A stretch of 64,000 nt of DNA, taken from positions 62,001 through 126,000 of the forward strand of contig JAVKTQ010000002.1 in assembly GCA_031460455.1 (NCBI GenBank), written 5' to 3'. The translations under genes were made by a program, and so were the position numbers. The notes below the pieces were generated by a model. The model ran no database searches. It saw nothing but the letters and a program-made list of their open reading frames with translations, and was not told where the DNA came from. Every line of letters begins with the position of its first letter. Position 1 is the stretch's first letter. Origin of the DNA: Sporomusaceae bacterium (lineage in GTDB: Bacteria; Bacillota; Negativicutes; Sporomusales; UBA7701). Positions 45,110 to 52,956 of the stretch are shown in pieces.

Positions 45110-46372
45110 ATGGCAACGAAAGAATACAGCCTGAAGTACGGCAAGGGGTATGTGAAGTTCTCCCTCGACCCTTCGCTCGTCGCAGGTGAACTGAAAATCA
45201 GGGAGGCCCCTGTCCTGCCAGACCCCGCGGCCGCCATCCGCAAGGCTATCCGCACCCCGATCGCCTCTCCGCCGCTGCGCGAGGTCGCCAACTCTGGCGA
45301 AACGGTGTGTTTCATCGTCAACGACCCCACCCGCGTAGCCAACAGCGACGTCTTCATGCCCATCCTGCTCGACGAGCTAAACGCCGCCGGCGTGCCTGAC
45401 AAGGACATGTTTATCGTCTTTGCCCTCGGCACCCACCGCGACATGACCGCCGAGGAGATGGAAGAGGCCGTGGGCCCGGAAGTGGCCAAGCGGGTGAGGA
45501 TGTACAACAGCAACGCCAAGAAGGACGAATTCGTCTCCTTCGGCACCACCTCCCGCGGCACGCCGGTTTCGTTCAACAAGCTGGTCGCCGACGCCGATCG
45601 CATAATCTGCACTGGCAGCGTCGTCCATCATTTCTTTTCCGGTTTCGGCGGCGGCCGTAAGGCGATGCTCCCCGGAGTGGCCAAACACGAGACAATCCGC
45701 AAGAATCATAGCATGATGTTCGACGAGAACGCCGTAATCGGTAGATTGGAGGGCAACCCCGTCTATCACGACCAGGTCGAAGGGGCGGAGATGTGCCGGC
45801 CGGACTTCCTCATCAACGTCGTCCTCAACGAGAAGTTCGAATTCCTGGGTGTGTTCGCCGGCGACTACGTCAAGGCTCACCTGGACGCGTGCGAGTTCGT
45901 CGACAGCGTGTACGGCACGCCCGTATCCGCGCCGGCCGACCTCGTCATCGCGACCTGCGGCGGCTATCCCAAGGACATCAATGTTTACCAGCTCCAGAAG
46001 ACGATGGACAACGCCTGGGGGGCGGTGCGCCAGGGCGGGATCGTCATCATCCTCGGCGAGTGCATCGAAGGCTCGGGTTCGGCGATATACGAAGAAACGA
46101 TGCGCAAATTCAGAACGCCCGACGAAGTGGAGGCGGAGCTGAGGGCCAACTTCGAGATTGGCGCTCACAAGGCGTACGCCGTCACCAGGCTGATGAAGAA
46201 AGCCGAATTCATCCTCGTCTCCGGCCTGAAGCCGGATCTCGCCAAGACACTGCTATTCACCCCGGCGGCCGATATCGAAGCAGCTCTCAAGATGGCGTTT
46301 GCCAAGCTGGGGCCGGCGCCGCGGATAATTCTCATGCCGCAGGGCAGCATCACAGTACCGATCAACAGGTAA
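45110..46372 (+). CDS. LarA-family nickel-pincer 2-hydroxyacid racemase/epimerase
   Basis: This 420-residue protein aligns with lactate racemase LarA. The residues known from LarA fall in place almost by number: D72 and R75 in NDPTR, H109, H174, K184 (pincer attachment), H200 (nickel ligand) and Q294/K297 (LarA 295/298). It therefore probably uses the NPN cofactor made by LarB, LarC and LarE, which are not in this window. The family racemises lactate, malate, 2-hydroxyglutarate and others; a dicarboxylate substrate is inferred from the neighbours. Confidence 0.88.
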   Translation: MATKEYSLKYGKGYVKFSLDPSLVAGELKIREAPVLPDPAAAIRKAIRTPIASPPLREVANSGETVCFIVNDPTRVANSDVFMPILLDELNAAGVPDKDMFIVFALGTHRDMTAEEMEEAVGPEVAKRVRMYNSNAKKDEFVSFGTTSRGTPVSFNKLVADADRIICTGSVVHHFFSGFGGGRKAMLPGVAKHETIRKNHSMMFDENAVIGRLEGNPVYHDQVEGAEMCRPDFLINVVLNEKFEFLGVFAGDYVKAHLDACEFVDSVYGTPVSAPADLVIATCGGYPKDINVYQLQKTMDNAWGAVRQGGIVIILGECIEGSGSAIYEETMRKFRTPDEVEAELRANFEIGAHKAYAVTRLMKKAEFILVSGLKPDLAKTLLFTPAADIEAALKMAFAKLGPAPRIILMPQGSITVPINR

Positions 46373-46386
46373 GAGGGGAGCACGCC

Positions 46387-47640
46387 ATGCACGCAATCGA
46401 AAAAATTCTCGCCAAGGCGGCCGGCAAAGCCGCGGTGGCGACCGGAGAAATTATCAACTGCAGGGTGGACCTTGCCGGTATCAACGACCTCTACCTGCAG
46501 ACCATCCGTTCATTTTACGAGATGGGCGGCAAGAGGGTTCACGACCCGAAAAAGGTGGTCGTATTCCTCGATCACTACGCCCCTGCCTCGACAATCACCC
46601 AGGCCGACAACCAGAAACAGTTCCGCGAGTTTTGCTGGGACCAGGGCATCGACCTCTTGATGGACGTCGACACCGGCGTCTGCCACCAGGTGCTGGCCGA
46701 CAACGGCCTTGTATATCCCGGCATGGTGCTGGTTGTGACCGACTCCCACACCACCACCCACGGCGCGTTCGGCGCGTTCGGCACCGGCGTGGGCGCGACC
46801 GACCTGGCGATCATTATGATGACCGGCCAGCTGTGGTTTCGGGTGCCGGAAGTTATCCGCATCAACCTCGAAGGCAAGCTGCCCAGGGGCGTGTTCGCCA
46901 AGGACGTCATTCTCAAGGTCATCGGCAGCCTGGGCGCCGACTACGGCGTCTACCGGGCGGTGGAATTCACCGGGCCGGTGCTGAAGGAGTTCAGCGTCTC
47001 CGAGCGCATGGCGCTGTGTAATATGACAACCGAGATGGGCGCCAAGACGGCCTACATCCAGCCGGACGAGATCACCATGGCTTTTCTCAAGGGCAAAGCC
47101 AAACAGGACTACGAGATATTCGCCACCGATCCCGGCTACAAGTACGCGGCCGAGCATACCTTTGACGTCTCGGACCTCAAGCCGCAGGTGGCCGCTCCCC
47201 ACAGCGTCGACAACGTCTCCGACATCACCGAGTATGTCGGCAAGCCCGTCAACCAGGCTTTCCTCGGCACCTGCACCGGCGGCCGGGTCGAAGATCTGGC
47301 GGTCGCGGCCGGCATCCTCAAGGGCAAGCGCATAAACCCCAGAACTCGTTTCCTGGTAGTGCCGGCGTCGAAGGGGGTTTTTCTCGAGGCGATGGCCAAG
47401 GGGTATATTCAGACCCTCGTCGAAGCCGGGGCGACCTTCGTGACGCCGGGCTGCGCCGCATGTTTAGGCACCCACCAGGGGATGCTGGCTTCCGGCGAGA
47501 CGTGTATTACGGCGTCGAGCCGCAACTTCCCCGGCCGCATGGGCCACAGCAAGGCGGAGATCTTCGTCGGCTCGCCGGCCGCCGTCGCCGCCGCCGCCCT
47601 GGAGGGCAAAATCGTCAATCCGGCAGACTACCTGGATTAG
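46387..47640 (+). CDS. Aconitase-superfamily hydro-lyase large subunit (LeuC/HacA type)
   Basis: This 417-residue protein has the [4Fe-4S] ligand cysteines in GTCTGGR and PGCAACLG, and the active-site segments VTDSHTTTHGAFGAFGTGVG and SSRNFPGRMG. It works with the small subunit in the next gene. The archaeal/clostridial LeuC length (about 420) is kept. The start is the ATG at 46387 with GAGGGGAG upstream; the frame extends further back only inside the racemase gene. Leucine synthesis is not favoured by the context. Confidence 0.93.
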   Translation: MHAIEKILAKAAGKAAVATGEIINCRVDLAGINDLYLQTIRSFYEMGGKRVHDPKKVVVFLDHYAPASTITQADNQKQFREFCWDQGIDLLMDVDTGVCHQVLADNGLVYPGMVLVVTDSHTTTHGAFGAFGTGVGATDLAIIMMTGQLWFRVPEVIRINLEGKLPRGVFAKDVILKVIGSLGADYGVYRAVEFTGPVLKEFSVSERMALCNMTTEMGAKTAYIQPDEITMAFLKGKAKQDYEIFATDPGYKYAAEHTFDVSDLKPQVAAPHSVDNVSDITEYVGKPVNQAFLGTCTGGRVEDLAVAAGILKGKRINPRTRFLVVPASKGVFLEAMAKGYIQTLVEAGATFVTPGCAACLGTHQGMLASGETCITASSRNFPGRMGHSKAEIFVGSPAAVAAAALEGKIVNPADYLD

Positions 47641-47651
47641 GGGGGAGAGCA

Positions 47652-48152
47652 ATGAAAAACGTCATCAGCGGCAAGTGCTTCGTCTACGGGGCCAACATCG
47701 ACACCGACCAGATTTACCCCGGACGGTTCCTCGACCTCACCGACCCAGACAAGGTGGCGGAGCACGCCATGGAAGGGGCCGACCCCTCATTCGTCAAGGA
47801 AGTAAAGCCGGGCGACATTATCGTCGCCGCCGCCAATTTCGGCTGCGGCTCAAGCCGCGAGCACGCGGCCGTAACCCTTAAGACGGCGGGGGTGGGAGCC
47901 ATCCTGGCCGATTCCTTCGGGAGGATATTCTACCGCAACGCCATCAACCTCGGCGTGCCCCTGCTGGTCTGCCCCGGCATCGCCGGCATGGTAAAGCGCG
48001 GCGACATGCTGAGCGTCGACCTGGCGACCGGCGAGGTGACCAACGGGACGACCGGTGCGACTTCCCAGGCCCAGCCGCTCTCGGGGTATGTGATGGACAT
48101 TCTGGCCAGCGGCGGGATTAAGCCGATGATAAAAGAAAAGTACGGACAATAG
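47652..48152 (+). CDS. Aconitase-superfamily hydro-lyase small subunit (LeuD type)
   Basis: This 166-residue swivel-domain protein has GANIDTDQIYPGRFLDL near residues 13-29 and NFGCGSSREHAA near residue 61, the family signature. The loop after YPGRF is LDLTD, unlike the YLRT or YLVY/YLVM forms described for homoaconitase and isopropylmalate isomerase, so another substrate is likely. It ends the sigma-54 operon. Confidence 0.9.
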   Translation: MKNVISGKCFVYGANIDTDQIYPGRFLDLTDPDKVAEHAMEGADPSFVKEVKPGDIIVAAANFGCGSSREHAAVTLKTAGVGAILADSFGRIFYRNAINLGVPLLVCPGIAGMVKRGDMLSVDLATGEVTNGTTGATSQAQPLSGYVMDILASGGIKPMIKEKYGQ

Positions 48153-48164
48153 CGGTTATTCGAT

Positions 48165-48197
48165 ACCGGCCGGCGTGGCAGCGCCGGCCGGTTTTCT
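48165..48197 (+). terminator. Terminator of the sigma-54 operon
   Basis: ACCGGCCGGC (48165-48174) and GCCGGCCGGT (48183-48192) form a perfect 10-bp stem followed by TTTCTT. Confidence 0.85.
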
Positions 48198-48275
48198 TGC
48201 GGCGATTGACTGTGTACCGCCGGCAGTTTTTGGCAACATCCACCGGCAGGGATTTTTGGTAGACATAAAAGGAAA

Positions 48276-48304
48276 TTGACCGGGCGGGGCGAATGATATA
48301 TAAT
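48276..48304 (+). promoter_or_regulatory. Sigma-A promoter upstream of the structured leader
   Basis: TTGACC, 17 bases, TATAAT. The predicted start (about 48311) coincides with the first base of a stem that closes over 100 bases later. Confidence 0.8.
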
Positions 48305-48310
48305 GTTTGC

Positions 48311-48427
48311 AACCCGACAGCTGCCGGGGACAGCCTGGCCGGGCGGCGCGCGGCGGATATAAGGACGCCGGCGGGCATATGGCGAACTCCGCAGCAAGGG
48401 CTTGTATGCCTGAGGGTTCGCGTGAGC
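48311..48427 (+). ncRNA. Candidate structured RNA or regulatory leader
   Basis: The transcript from the strong promoter would start AACCC, which pairs with GGGTT at 48414-48418. GGGCATAT (48373-48380) pairs with GTATGCCT (48404-48411). GCGAAC (48382-48387) could instead pair with GTTCGC (48416-48421), which excludes the AACCC/GGGTT pairing, so two alternative structures exist. No open frame with a ribosome site is seen. It matches no riboswitch that I recognise. It may be an independent RNA or the first part of the tagO leader. Confidence 0.45.
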
Positions 48428-48510
48428 TTGACATATTGTTGTAATCAGTGCATATCCTGTGTGATGTGGAAAATACTAAAGATAGCACGGGTTTTGGCCG
48501 TTTCTCGCGT

Positions 48511-48539
48511 TTGACAAGTTTTGTCTGCTGAGATAAAAT
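48511..48539 (+). promoter_or_regulatory. Sigma-A promoter of tagO
   Basis: TTGACA, 17 bases, TAAAAT, a near-consensus promoter. A further TTGACA at 48429-48434 has only poor -10 matches. Confidence 0.8.
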
Positions 48540-48546
48540 AGCTAGT

Positions 48547-48581
48547 GACGTTTGCGTATTGATATCAATTAATAAAACGTC
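48547..48581 (+). repeat. Nested inverted repeats in the tagO 5' leader
   Basis: GACGTTT (48547-48553) and AAACGTC (48575-48581) enclose the perfect palindrome ATTGATATCAAT (48558-48569). They begin at the predicted transcription start and end 27 bases before the GTG, so they could act as an operator or as an RNA hairpin. Confidence 0.55.
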
Positions 48582-48607
48582 TCCCGCGGAAATGAGGTGA
48601 TCTTAGC

Positions 48608-49636
48608 GTGCAAGTATATGTTTTTGCCTTTACTGTAGCCTTGATCGTGGCTTATTTCCTCACGCCGCATGTCAAGGATTTCGCGATAAAAGCAGGAGCG
48701 CTGGATGCGCCCGACGCCCGCAAGGTCCACACCAGCCCTATCCCCCGGATGGGCGGTCTGGCGATTTACTTCGGTTTCGTCCTGGCAGTGCTGGCCAGTC
48801 TCCATATCAATCACGAGATCGCCGGGCTGCTCGTCGGCGGCACGGTAATCCTGATCGTCGGCATAATCGACGATCTCAAGCATCTTTCGGCAAAAACCAA
48901 GCTGCTCGGCCAGATAGCCGCTGCGCTTGTGCTGGTAATGTTCAACGTGCGCATCGAATGGCTCACCAACCCGTTCGGGGAAATGATCTATCTCAACTAC
49001 CTCTCCATCCCCCTTACTGTATTGTGGGTTGTGGGCCTTACCAATACCGTCAACCTGATCGACGGGCTCGACGGTCTGGCGGCGGGGGTTTCCACCATCG
49101 CTTCCATCACCATCCTGCTCGTGGCTTTGCAGCAAAACTTCTGGACGGTGGCCATCCTTACCGCGGCCCTGGCCGGCAGCGCACTCGGCTTTTTGCAGCA
49201 TAACTTCAATCCGGCGAAGATCTTCATGGGCGACACAGGCAGCATGTTCCTGGGCTATATGCTTGCTGCCGTCTCCATCCTCGGCACGGTGAAAAGCGCG
49301 GCGACCATCGCCCTTGTGGTGCCGATCGTGGCCCTCGGCCTGCCGATCATGGACACCGCTTTCGCGATTATCCGCCGCTACACCAACGGCCGGCCGATCT
49401 TTAAGCCCGACAAGGGGCACCTCCATCACCGGCTGCTGGAGATGGGCCTGACCCAGAAACAGGCGGTGCTGCTGATGTACGTGATCAGCGGCTGCCTGGG
49501 ACTGAGCGCCATTGCTCTGACTGAGGTCAACAAAGGCTATGGGGCGCTGATAATTTTACTTCTGCTGGGACTAGCTTTCTTCGGGGCCAGGAAGGTCGGC
49601 GTTCTCAAGGACACCGGTTCGGTGGAAAGCAACTAA
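48608..49636 (+). CDS. tagO: TagO/WecA-type undecaprenyl-phosphate GlcNAc-1-phosphate transferase
   Basis: This 342-residue polytopic membrane protein attaches GlcNAc-1-phosphate to undecaprenyl phosphate, the first step for teichoic acid or O-antigen-like glycans. About ten helices are seen, with VGIIDDLKHLS, NLIDGLDGLA, MGDTGSMFLG and the HLHHRL loop of the family. Translation starts at a GTG with GAGGTGAT upstream. WecB follows; both are in the order seen before atpI in many clostridia. Confidence 0.93.
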   Translation: MQVYVFAFTVALIVAYFLTPHVKDFAIKAGALDAPDARKVHTSPIPRMGGLAIYFGFVLAVLASLHINHEIAGLLVGGTVILIVGIIDDLKHLSAKTKLLGQIAAALVLVMFNVRIEWLTNPFGEMIYLNYLSIPLTVLWVVGLTNTVNLIDGLDGLAAGVSTIASITILLVALQQNFWTVAILTAALAGSALGFLQHNFNPAKIFMGDTGSMFLGYMLAAVSILGTVKSAATIALVVPIVALGLPIMDTAFAIIRRYTNGRPIFKPDKGHLHHRLLEMGLTQKQAVLLMYVISGCLGLSAIALTEVNKGYGALIILLLLGLAFFGARKVGVLKDTGSVESN

Positions 49637-49644
49637 GGGGATAT

Positions 49645-49666
49645 GGGCAGGCCGGAGGGCCTGCCC
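49645..49666 (+). terminator. Weak terminator after tagO
   Basis: GGGCAGGCC and GGCCTGCCC form a perfect 9-bp stem with a GGAG loop. Only an interrupted T-rich run follows. Confidence 0.5.
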
Positions 49667-49726
49667 TCTGATTATTCTTAGGTTGCTTTATAATTTTTAT
49701 AAACCGACCCTCAGGAGGATTTTTGC

Positions 49727-50887
49727 ATGGCGGCTCCCATCAAAGTCATGACCGTGTTCGGCACGCGTCCCGAGGCAATCAAAATGGCGCCGGTGGTCCT
49801 GGAGCTGGCGAAATACCCGGCTCTTATAACACCGGTGGTTGCCGTCACTGCCCAGCACCGTGAGATGCTGGACCAAGTGCTGCAGCTTTTTCGCATCGTG
49901 CCCGACCACGATCTCGATATCATGTCTCAGGGGCAGACGTTGTTCGACATTACCTGCCGCTCGCTACAGGGCCTGAACGATGTGCTAACGAGGGAAAGGC
50001 CTGACGTCGTCCTCGTCCACGGCGACACAACGACGACCTTCGCCGGCTCGCTGGCGGCCTTCTATCACCAGATTGCCGTCGGCCACGTCGAAGCCGGCCT
50101 CAGGACGAGGAACAAGTTTTCGCCCTTTCCCGAAGAGATGAATCGCAAGCTTACCGGCTCGTTGACCGACCTGCACTTCGCGCCCACCGCCACCGCCCGC
50201 GACAACCTGCTCGCTGAAGCGATCGAACCGGCGGCCGTGTTCGTCACCGGCAACACCGTTATCGACGCCCTGCTTGCCACCGTCGACGACAGGTACGAAT
50301 TCACCGAGCCGCTGCTGGCCGGTATCGACTACTGCTCCCGGCGGGTTATTCTGGTGACGACCCACCGCCGCGAGAACCTCGGCGAACCGCTCCGTCACGT
50401 CTACCAGGCGCTGCGCGACATCGTCGGCGAGTTCGCCGACGTCGAAGTCGTTTTCCCTGTACATAAAAATCCGCGCGTGCGGGAGGTTGTCCAGGCAGAG
50501 CTGGGCGGACTGGCGAGAGTCCATCTCATCGATCCGCTCGACTACCAGCCGTTCGCCAACCTTATCGCCCGCTCCTACCTGGTGCTCACCGACTCGGGCG
50601 GCATTCAGGAAGAAGCTCCGTCGCTCGGCAAGCCGGTGCTCGTGCTCCGGGACACGACCGAACGGCCGGAAGCGATCGGCGCCGGGACGGTCAAACTGGT
50701 CGGTACAGACCGGGAGATTGTGTATGCGCAAACCCGCAGGTTGCTTGTCGATCAGGAAGAGTACCGACGGATGGCCAGCGCCTGCAACCCTTACGGCGAC
50801 GGTCGGGCGGCCAGCCGCATCGTGTCGTTCATTCTCTGGAAACACGGCCTCGCCGAACGGCCGGAACCGTATTACGCCCGCGGATGA
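49727..50887 (+). CDS. wecB: UDP-N-acetylglucosamine 2-epimerase (non-hydrolysing)
   Basis: This 386-residue enzyme makes UDP-ManNAc for teichoic-acid linkage units or other glycans. It shows VFGTRPEAIKMAPVV, the HGDTTTT loop, VGHVEAGLRT, TTHRRENLGEPL and the late DSGGIQEEAPSLGKP motif that binds UDP. GGAGG precedes the ATG. A TATAAT at 49689-49694 may be a separate -10. Confidence 0.95.
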   Translation: MAAPIKVMTVFGTRPEAIKMAPVVLELAKYPALITPVVAVTAQHREMLDQVLQLFRIVPDHDLDIMSQGQTLFDITCRSLQGLNDVLTRERPDVVLVHGDTTTTFAGSLAAFYHQIAVGHVEAGLRTRNKFSPFPEEMNRKLTGSLTDLHFAPTATARDNLLAEAIEPAAVFVTGNTVIDALLATVDDRYEFTEPLLAGIDYCSRRVILVTTHRRENLGEPLRHVYQALRDIVGEFADVEVVFPVHKNPRVREVVQAELGGLARVHLIDPLDYQPFANLIARSYLVLTDSGGIQEEAPSLGKPVLVLRDTTERPEAIGAGTVKLVGTDREIVYAQTRRLLVDQEEYRRMASACNPYGDGRAASRIVSFILWKHGLAERPEPYYARG

Positions 50888-51255
50888 CCGCGAACAGCGA
50901 CACTGTTTTTGCGAATGTCCTGATTTCTAGACGGTTCCGTCGGTTTTGGCGCCCGTAAAATTAGCAGATTCGCAGGGTGTCGGTTGGCATGATTCATGCA
51001 TTATAATAATTAGAACATTATAAAACCTGATAACGACCGCTCACGGGGGAAAACGAAAGAATAATAAAGAAAATTACGAAAATTTACCGCTTTTTGCACG
51101 AATTTCAATTTTTTATCCTAAATTTCCCCACTGAAGCAGGATTTTACCGGTTGTTTGCGGAACAGACATAAAAGTTGTTTATGGCGCCTGGCCTATATCT
51201 TTTGCTCGCATCTAGCGCGGTCTCGCCGGGGATAATATCTGCGTAGGAAGCGGGG
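50888..51255. other. AT-rich intergenic region upstream of the atp operon
   Basis: This 368-base gap holds no coding frame with a ribosome site. Its centre (about 51000-51125) is rich in A and T tracts, unlike the rest of the window, and is probably intrinsically bent. The perfect palindrome GCATGATTCATGC (50987-50999) lies next to TATAAT at 51002-51007. A sigma-H-like promoter is at 51136-51165. Confidence 0.6.
51136..51165 (+). promoter_or_regulatory. Sigma-H-like promoter of the atp operon
   Basis: GCAGGATTT matches the sigma-H -35 fully. After 12 bases GCGGAACAG matches the -10 except GAAC for GAAT. The first atp gene starts about 90 bases downstream. Confidence 0.45.
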
Positions 51256-51480
51256 GTGGGGCTGGTGAAACAGGATGACAAGCGCCAGCTTCTGGCGGCG
51301 CTCGGTATGGTGGGCAATGTCGGCATCGGCATGGTCGCGGCGGCTGCCGTGGGCTTGTTCGGCGGCCGCCTCATCGACAACTGGCTTGATTCCAGTCCCT
51401 GGGGGACGGTTGTCGGTACACTGCTCGGCCTGATCGCCGGCCTATGGTCCGCATACAAAAGAGTCGCCCGTGATGAATAG
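51256..51480 (+). CDS. AtpZ/AtpI-family small membrane protein
   Basis: This 74-residue protein has two hydrophobic helices with glycine-rich packing (GMVAAAAVGLFGGRLIDNWL and GTVVGTLLGLIAGLW). It resembles AtpZ, which with AtpI is linked to c-ring assembly or Mg2+ supply to ATP synthase. The start may be GTG at 51256 or GTG at 51265. It overlaps atpI by eight bases. Confidence 0.85.
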   Translation: MGLVKQDDKRQLLAALGMVGNVGIGMVAAAAVGLFGGRLIDNWLDSSPWGTVVGTLLGLIAGLWSAYKRVARDE

Positions 51481-51880
51481 CGCCGGTTTTGCCGATTCCC
51501 GGCAGGATTTGACCGGTGTGGCGAAAATACTTTTGCTGCAGTTGGCGGCGTGGACCGCGGTTATCGTCGCCGTCCTTTACTTCGCTGGCCACGGCGACAA
51601 AATTGCCGGGTTTCTGACAGGTACAGCCATCAGCGCCGTTTACGGGTTGCTCGTCTGCTACCGGGTGCGGCGAAGCGCGTCGCTGCCGCCGCAAAAAGCG
51701 GTGGCCTACATGCGGACAGGCTGGCTGATACGGCTCTCGTTTATCGTCTTGGCGCTGGCCTGGTCGCTTAAGGTGCCGTCGCTTCACTTCGGCGCCGTGG
51801 TTGCGGGGCTGCTGTCCTTGCAGATAATAATTTCCCTCAACGGTTTCTATCTGGTTGTCAGGCATTCCGTTACCAAGTAA
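51473..51880 (+). CDS. atpI: ATP synthase protein I
   Basis: This 135-residue protein has about four hydrophobic helices and conserved basic residues between them (CYRVRRSASLPPQKA). AtpI assists assembly of the c-ring. A GTG directly before the ATG is also possible. It precedes atpB by 25 bases in the standard operon order. Confidence 0.8.
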   Translation: MNSAGFADSRQDLTGVAKILLLQLAAWTAVIVAVLYFAGHGDKIAGFLTGTAISAVYGLLVCYRVRRSASLPPQKAVAYMRTGWLIRLSFIVLALAWSLKVPSLHFGAVVAGLLSLQIIISLNGFYLVVRHSVTK

Positions 51881-51905
51881 TTACACGAAGAAAGGGGTGA
51901 AACAT

Positions 51906-52592
51906 ATGGGACATGGGGGACATGAGATCGGCTCGCATAAAATAGCCCACTTCTTCGGCTATACCTTTAATATGGACACGCTGTACATGACCTGGCTGGT
52001 CATGGCCATCGTTATCGTTCTTTCAATGCTCGCGGTCAGGCGCCTGGAGACCGTGCCGCGCGGCATGCAGAACATCTTCGAAATGGCGATTGAGGCGATC
52101 GGCAGTCAGGTTGACGCGACCATCGGGCCTAACAGCAAGAAAGTTGCGCCGCTTTTAATCACGCTGTTCATCTTTCTGCTGACTTCTAACTGGCTGGGTC
52201 TGGTGCCGGGCTTCACTTCCCCGACCAACGACCTTAATACTACCCTTGGCCTGGCGCTGATGATCATCGGTTTTGTCCACGTGCTGGGGGTTGGGCATCA
52301 CGGGCTGAGCCATTTCAAGCATTTTATCCAGCCGCACCCCCTGTTTTTGCCGATCAACCTCATCGAGGAAATCGCCCGGCCGATTACGCTGTCCTTCCGT
52401 CTATTCGGCAATATTATGGCCGGCGAGATTCTGATAATCCTGATTGCGGCTTTGCCTCTATACTACCTCGAGCCCGTCTGGGGTACGATCTGGCTGGTTT
52501 TCAGCGTGGTTGTAGGCATAATCCAAGCCTTTATTTTTACCATGCTGTCAACATCTTACCTGAGCAACTCGCTCAAAGAAGATCATCACTAG
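51906..52592 (+). CDS. atpB: ATP synthase F0 subunit a
   Basis: This 228-residue membrane subunit forms the ion half-channels. The essential arginine is in LSFRLFGNIMAGE near residue 170, and a His-rich N-terminus precedes the first helix. About six helices are present. The ATG at 51906 has AAGGGGTG upstream. Confidence 0.94.
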   Translation: MGHGGHEIGSHKIAHFFGYTFNMDTLYMTWLVMAIVIVLSMLAVRRLETVPRGMQNIFEMAIEAIGSQVDATIGPNSKKVAPLLITLFIFLLTSNWLGLVPGFTSPTNDLNTTLGLALMIIGFVHVLGVGHHGLSHFKHFIQPHPLFLPINLIEEIARPITLSFRLFGNIMAGEILIILIAALPLYYLEPVWGTIWLVFSVVVGIIQAFIFTMLSTSYLSNSLKEDHH

Positions 52593-52637
52593 AAAAGAAA
52601 ATCCCCAAATTAGCCTAAATATAAGGAGGAAACCACT

Positions 52638-52889
52638 GTGGAACACGCAATCATCGTAGCCGCATCGGTTATCGCCGCTGCGCTGGCAATCGGACTGGCC
52701 GCTTTCGGCGCCGCCATGGGCGACGGACAGGTGACCGCCAAAGCAATCGAAGGGATGGCCAGGCAGCCGGAAGCCAAGGGCACCATTCTGGTCAACATGT
52801 TCATCTCCGTCGGTCTGATCGAGTCCATCCCCATTATCGCGGCGGTTATCGCCCTGGTGCTGGTGTTTGCCAATCCGTTCATCAAGTAA
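52638..52889 (+). CDS. atpE: ATP synthase F0 subunit c
   Basis: This 83-residue hairpin protein forms the rotor ring. The polar loop reads ARQPEAKG and the ion-binding glutamate is E62 in GLIESIP. The usual sodium-site glutamine in helix 1 appears to be aspartate (GDGQ), and the serine after the glutamate is kept, so ion specificity is not clear from sequence. It begins with GTG behind AAGGAGG. Confidence 0.94.
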   Translation: MEHAIIVAASVIAAALAIGLAAFGAAMGDGQVTAKAIEGMARQPEAKGTILVNMFISVGLIESIPIIAAVIALVLVFANPFIK

Positions 52890-52956
52890 TTGATTTTGCC
52901 GGGCGACGGGATTTTTCCCGTCGCCTCCTTAAGCCTTGCAGAGGAGGGGCAACGAT

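Noticed and set aside
43753-45612. 619-codon minus-strand frame opposite the DASS transporter
   Set aside because: The transporter on the plus strand has intact motifs, ribosome site and promoter. The minus frame is a by-product of codon bias.
45793-46386. N-terminal extension of the LeuC-type frame
   Set aside because: It lies inside the LarA-family gene. The family N-terminus and ribosome site both point to 46387.
46387-48152. Leucine biosynthetic leuCD
   Set aside because: No leuA or leuB is nearby, the genes are behind a sigma-54 promoter with a transporter and a racemase, and the small-subunit loop is atypical.
48311-48427. c-di-AMP (ydaO) riboswitch
   Set aside because: Only a short 3' string matches. 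The upstream conserved helices of that class are missing because the promoter lies directly before the match.
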